Of a stretch of 64,000 nt of DNA, positions 63,330-64,000 are shown in pieces. The notes beneath the pieces are model-generated. The model was given only the letters and a program-made list of their open reading frames with translations, made no database searches and had not been told where the DNA came from. The stretch's first letter is position 1. Each line of letters starts with the position of its first letter. The stretch spans positions 45,697 to 109,696 of the forward strand of contig JAVXEO010000001.1 in the NCBI GenBank assembly GCA_036658435.1, read 5' to 3'. This DNA comes from DIGJ01 sp036658435 (GTDB lineage: Bacteria > Bacillota > Clostridia > Lachnospirales > Lachnospiraceae). The position numbers were made by a program, and so were the translations under genes.

Positions 63330-64000
63330 ATGGAAAGACAAGAAGAAAAACTAGGAACACAGCCAATTGGAAAATTAATTGTGTCATTGGCTCTTCCTGC
63401 GGTAGCAGCACAGGTTGTTAATGTTTTGTACAACATCGTTGACCGCATGTACATAGGACATATACCGGAAGTGGGTGCTAGTGCATTAACAGGACTGGGG
63501 GTATGCTTCCCTATCTTAACGTTAATAACTGCCTTCAGTGCTTTTGTAGGAGCCGGAGGTGCCCCTCTTGCAGCCATTCAATTAGGAAGAAAAGATAGAG
63601 ATAAAGCGGAACAGATCTTAGGAAATGGAGTGACGGTACTTCTTTTCTTTTCTGTAATACTCACAATTTTATTTATGATGTTTAAAGAACCCCTGCTTTA
63701 TGCTTTTGGAGCAAGCGATGAAACCATTTCTTATGCTATGCAGTACTTAAATGTATATTTGATAGGAACGGTGTTTGTGCAAATTGCAATGGGATTAAAC
63801 ATGTTTATTTCCAGCCAGGGACATGCAAAGGTTTCTATGCTTTCGGTTTTAATTGGAGCCGTAATTAACATTATATTGGACCCTATTTTTATCTTCGGAC
63901 TGAATATGGGAGTACGGGGAGCCGCTTTGGCAACCATTATTTCTCAGGCCTGCAGTGCCTTATGGATACTTCGTTTTCTTCTATCAGAGAAATCAGGCAT
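63330..64000 (+). CDS. MATE family efflux transporter, 3' truncated by the window end
   Basis: An open frame starts at ATG 63330 (MERQEEKLGTQPIGKLIVSL), six bases behind GTAAGGAG, and continues past the end of the window. MATE signatures are clear: LPAVAAQVVNVLYNIVDRMY and DPIFIFGLNMGVRGAALATIISQ, close to the MATE at 30461. The five-base gap to marR means the two are cotranscribed, and induction of efflux by the MarR ligand is the natural inference. Confidence 0.93.
   Translation, partial: MERQEEKLGTQPIGKLIVSLALPAVAAQVVNVLYNIVDRMYIGHIPEVGASALTGLGVCFPILTLITAFSAFVGAGGAPLAAIQLGRKDRDKAEQILGNGVTVLLFFSVILTILFMMFKEPLLYAFGASDETISYAMQYLNVYLIGTVFVQIAMGLNMFISSQGHAKVSMLSVLIGAVINIILDPIFIFGLNMGVRGAALATIISQACSALWILRFLLSEKSG

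Noticed and set aside
1..64000. tRNA, rRNA, prophage or insertion sequence genes
   Set aside because: None could be recognised by eye; no integrase, transposase, capsid or terminase-like protein is encoded, and no cloverleaf was noticed in the gaps. A tRNA scan was not run.

Overview
The window is an ordinary-looking chromosomal stretch of a low-GC, spore-forming member of the Clostridia, most likely the family Lachnospiraceae. The evidence is a small acid-soluble spore protein gene, GatCAB amidotransferase, the single-chain glycyl-tRNA synthetase, pyruvate phosphate dikinase, LuxS, and gene neighbourhoods such as era-yqzL-recO-lipoprotein-glyS-ppdK and rpmE-DUF1385-prmC-prfA-ktrBA. The assignment rests on gene content, not on a marker comparison. 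No rRNA, tRNA, CRISPR array, transposase or prophage gene was seen. One 100-base run of N (29023-29122) is a scaffold gap.

Layout. 1-12.1 kb: the 3' end of a PhoR-like histidine kinase, a DUF1461 membrane protein, a HAD phosphatase, an M16C peptidase, then era, a YqzL-like ORF, recO, a lipoprotein, glyS and ppdK. 12.1-14.2 kb: an AT-rich two-gene island encoding a DarT/DarG (ssDNA ADP-ribosyltransferase / macrodomain antitoxin) system. 14.2-19.9 kb: an operon of a ligand-sensing diguanylate cyclase and a nucleobase permease, a MATE exporter, and a DUF1002 secreted protein. 20.0-29.0 kb: gatCAB, a heterodimeric ABC exporter and a chemotaxis receptor. 29.2-38.9 kb: mtnN-luxS, a MATE-acyltransferase-MATE cluster, adenine deaminase with a HEAT-methyltransferase, and an AGCS amino-acid symporter. 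39.0-48.4 kb: SASP, DEAD-box helicase, glmM, and the proteostasis group tig-clpP-clpX-lon-ysxC. 48.4-51.1 kb: a minus-strand operon of malic enzyme, a radical SAM protein and DUF4364. 51.3-59.1 kb: rho, rpmE, DUF1385, prmC, prfA, ktrB, ktrA and a SpoU methylase. 59.2-64.0 kb: a nucleotidyltransferase/ModE-like fusion with modABC, then marR and a truncated MATE gene.

How genes work together. DarT would modify single-stranded DNA and DarG would neutralise it, a toxin-antitoxin pair known for phage defence. MtnN and LuxS detoxify S-adenosylhomocysteine and release the AI-2 precursor. PrmC methylates the release factor encoded next to it. KtrB and KtrA form a potassium channel and its gate. ModABC imports molybdate under a probable ModE-type regulator fused to a MobA-like domain. 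ClpP, ClpX, Lon and trigger factor form one protein quality-control block.

Less expected structures are the DarTG island, tandem duplications of the last codons plus stop at the 3' ends of both glyS and rho, a GC-rich multi-hairpin intergenic element after rpmE whose first hairpin recurs after modC, a structured rpmE leader, and palindromes overlapping or flanking the promoters of marR, modA and the DUF1002 gene. Promoters and terminators were read by eye from consensus elements and folding symmetry and are not experimentally supported.
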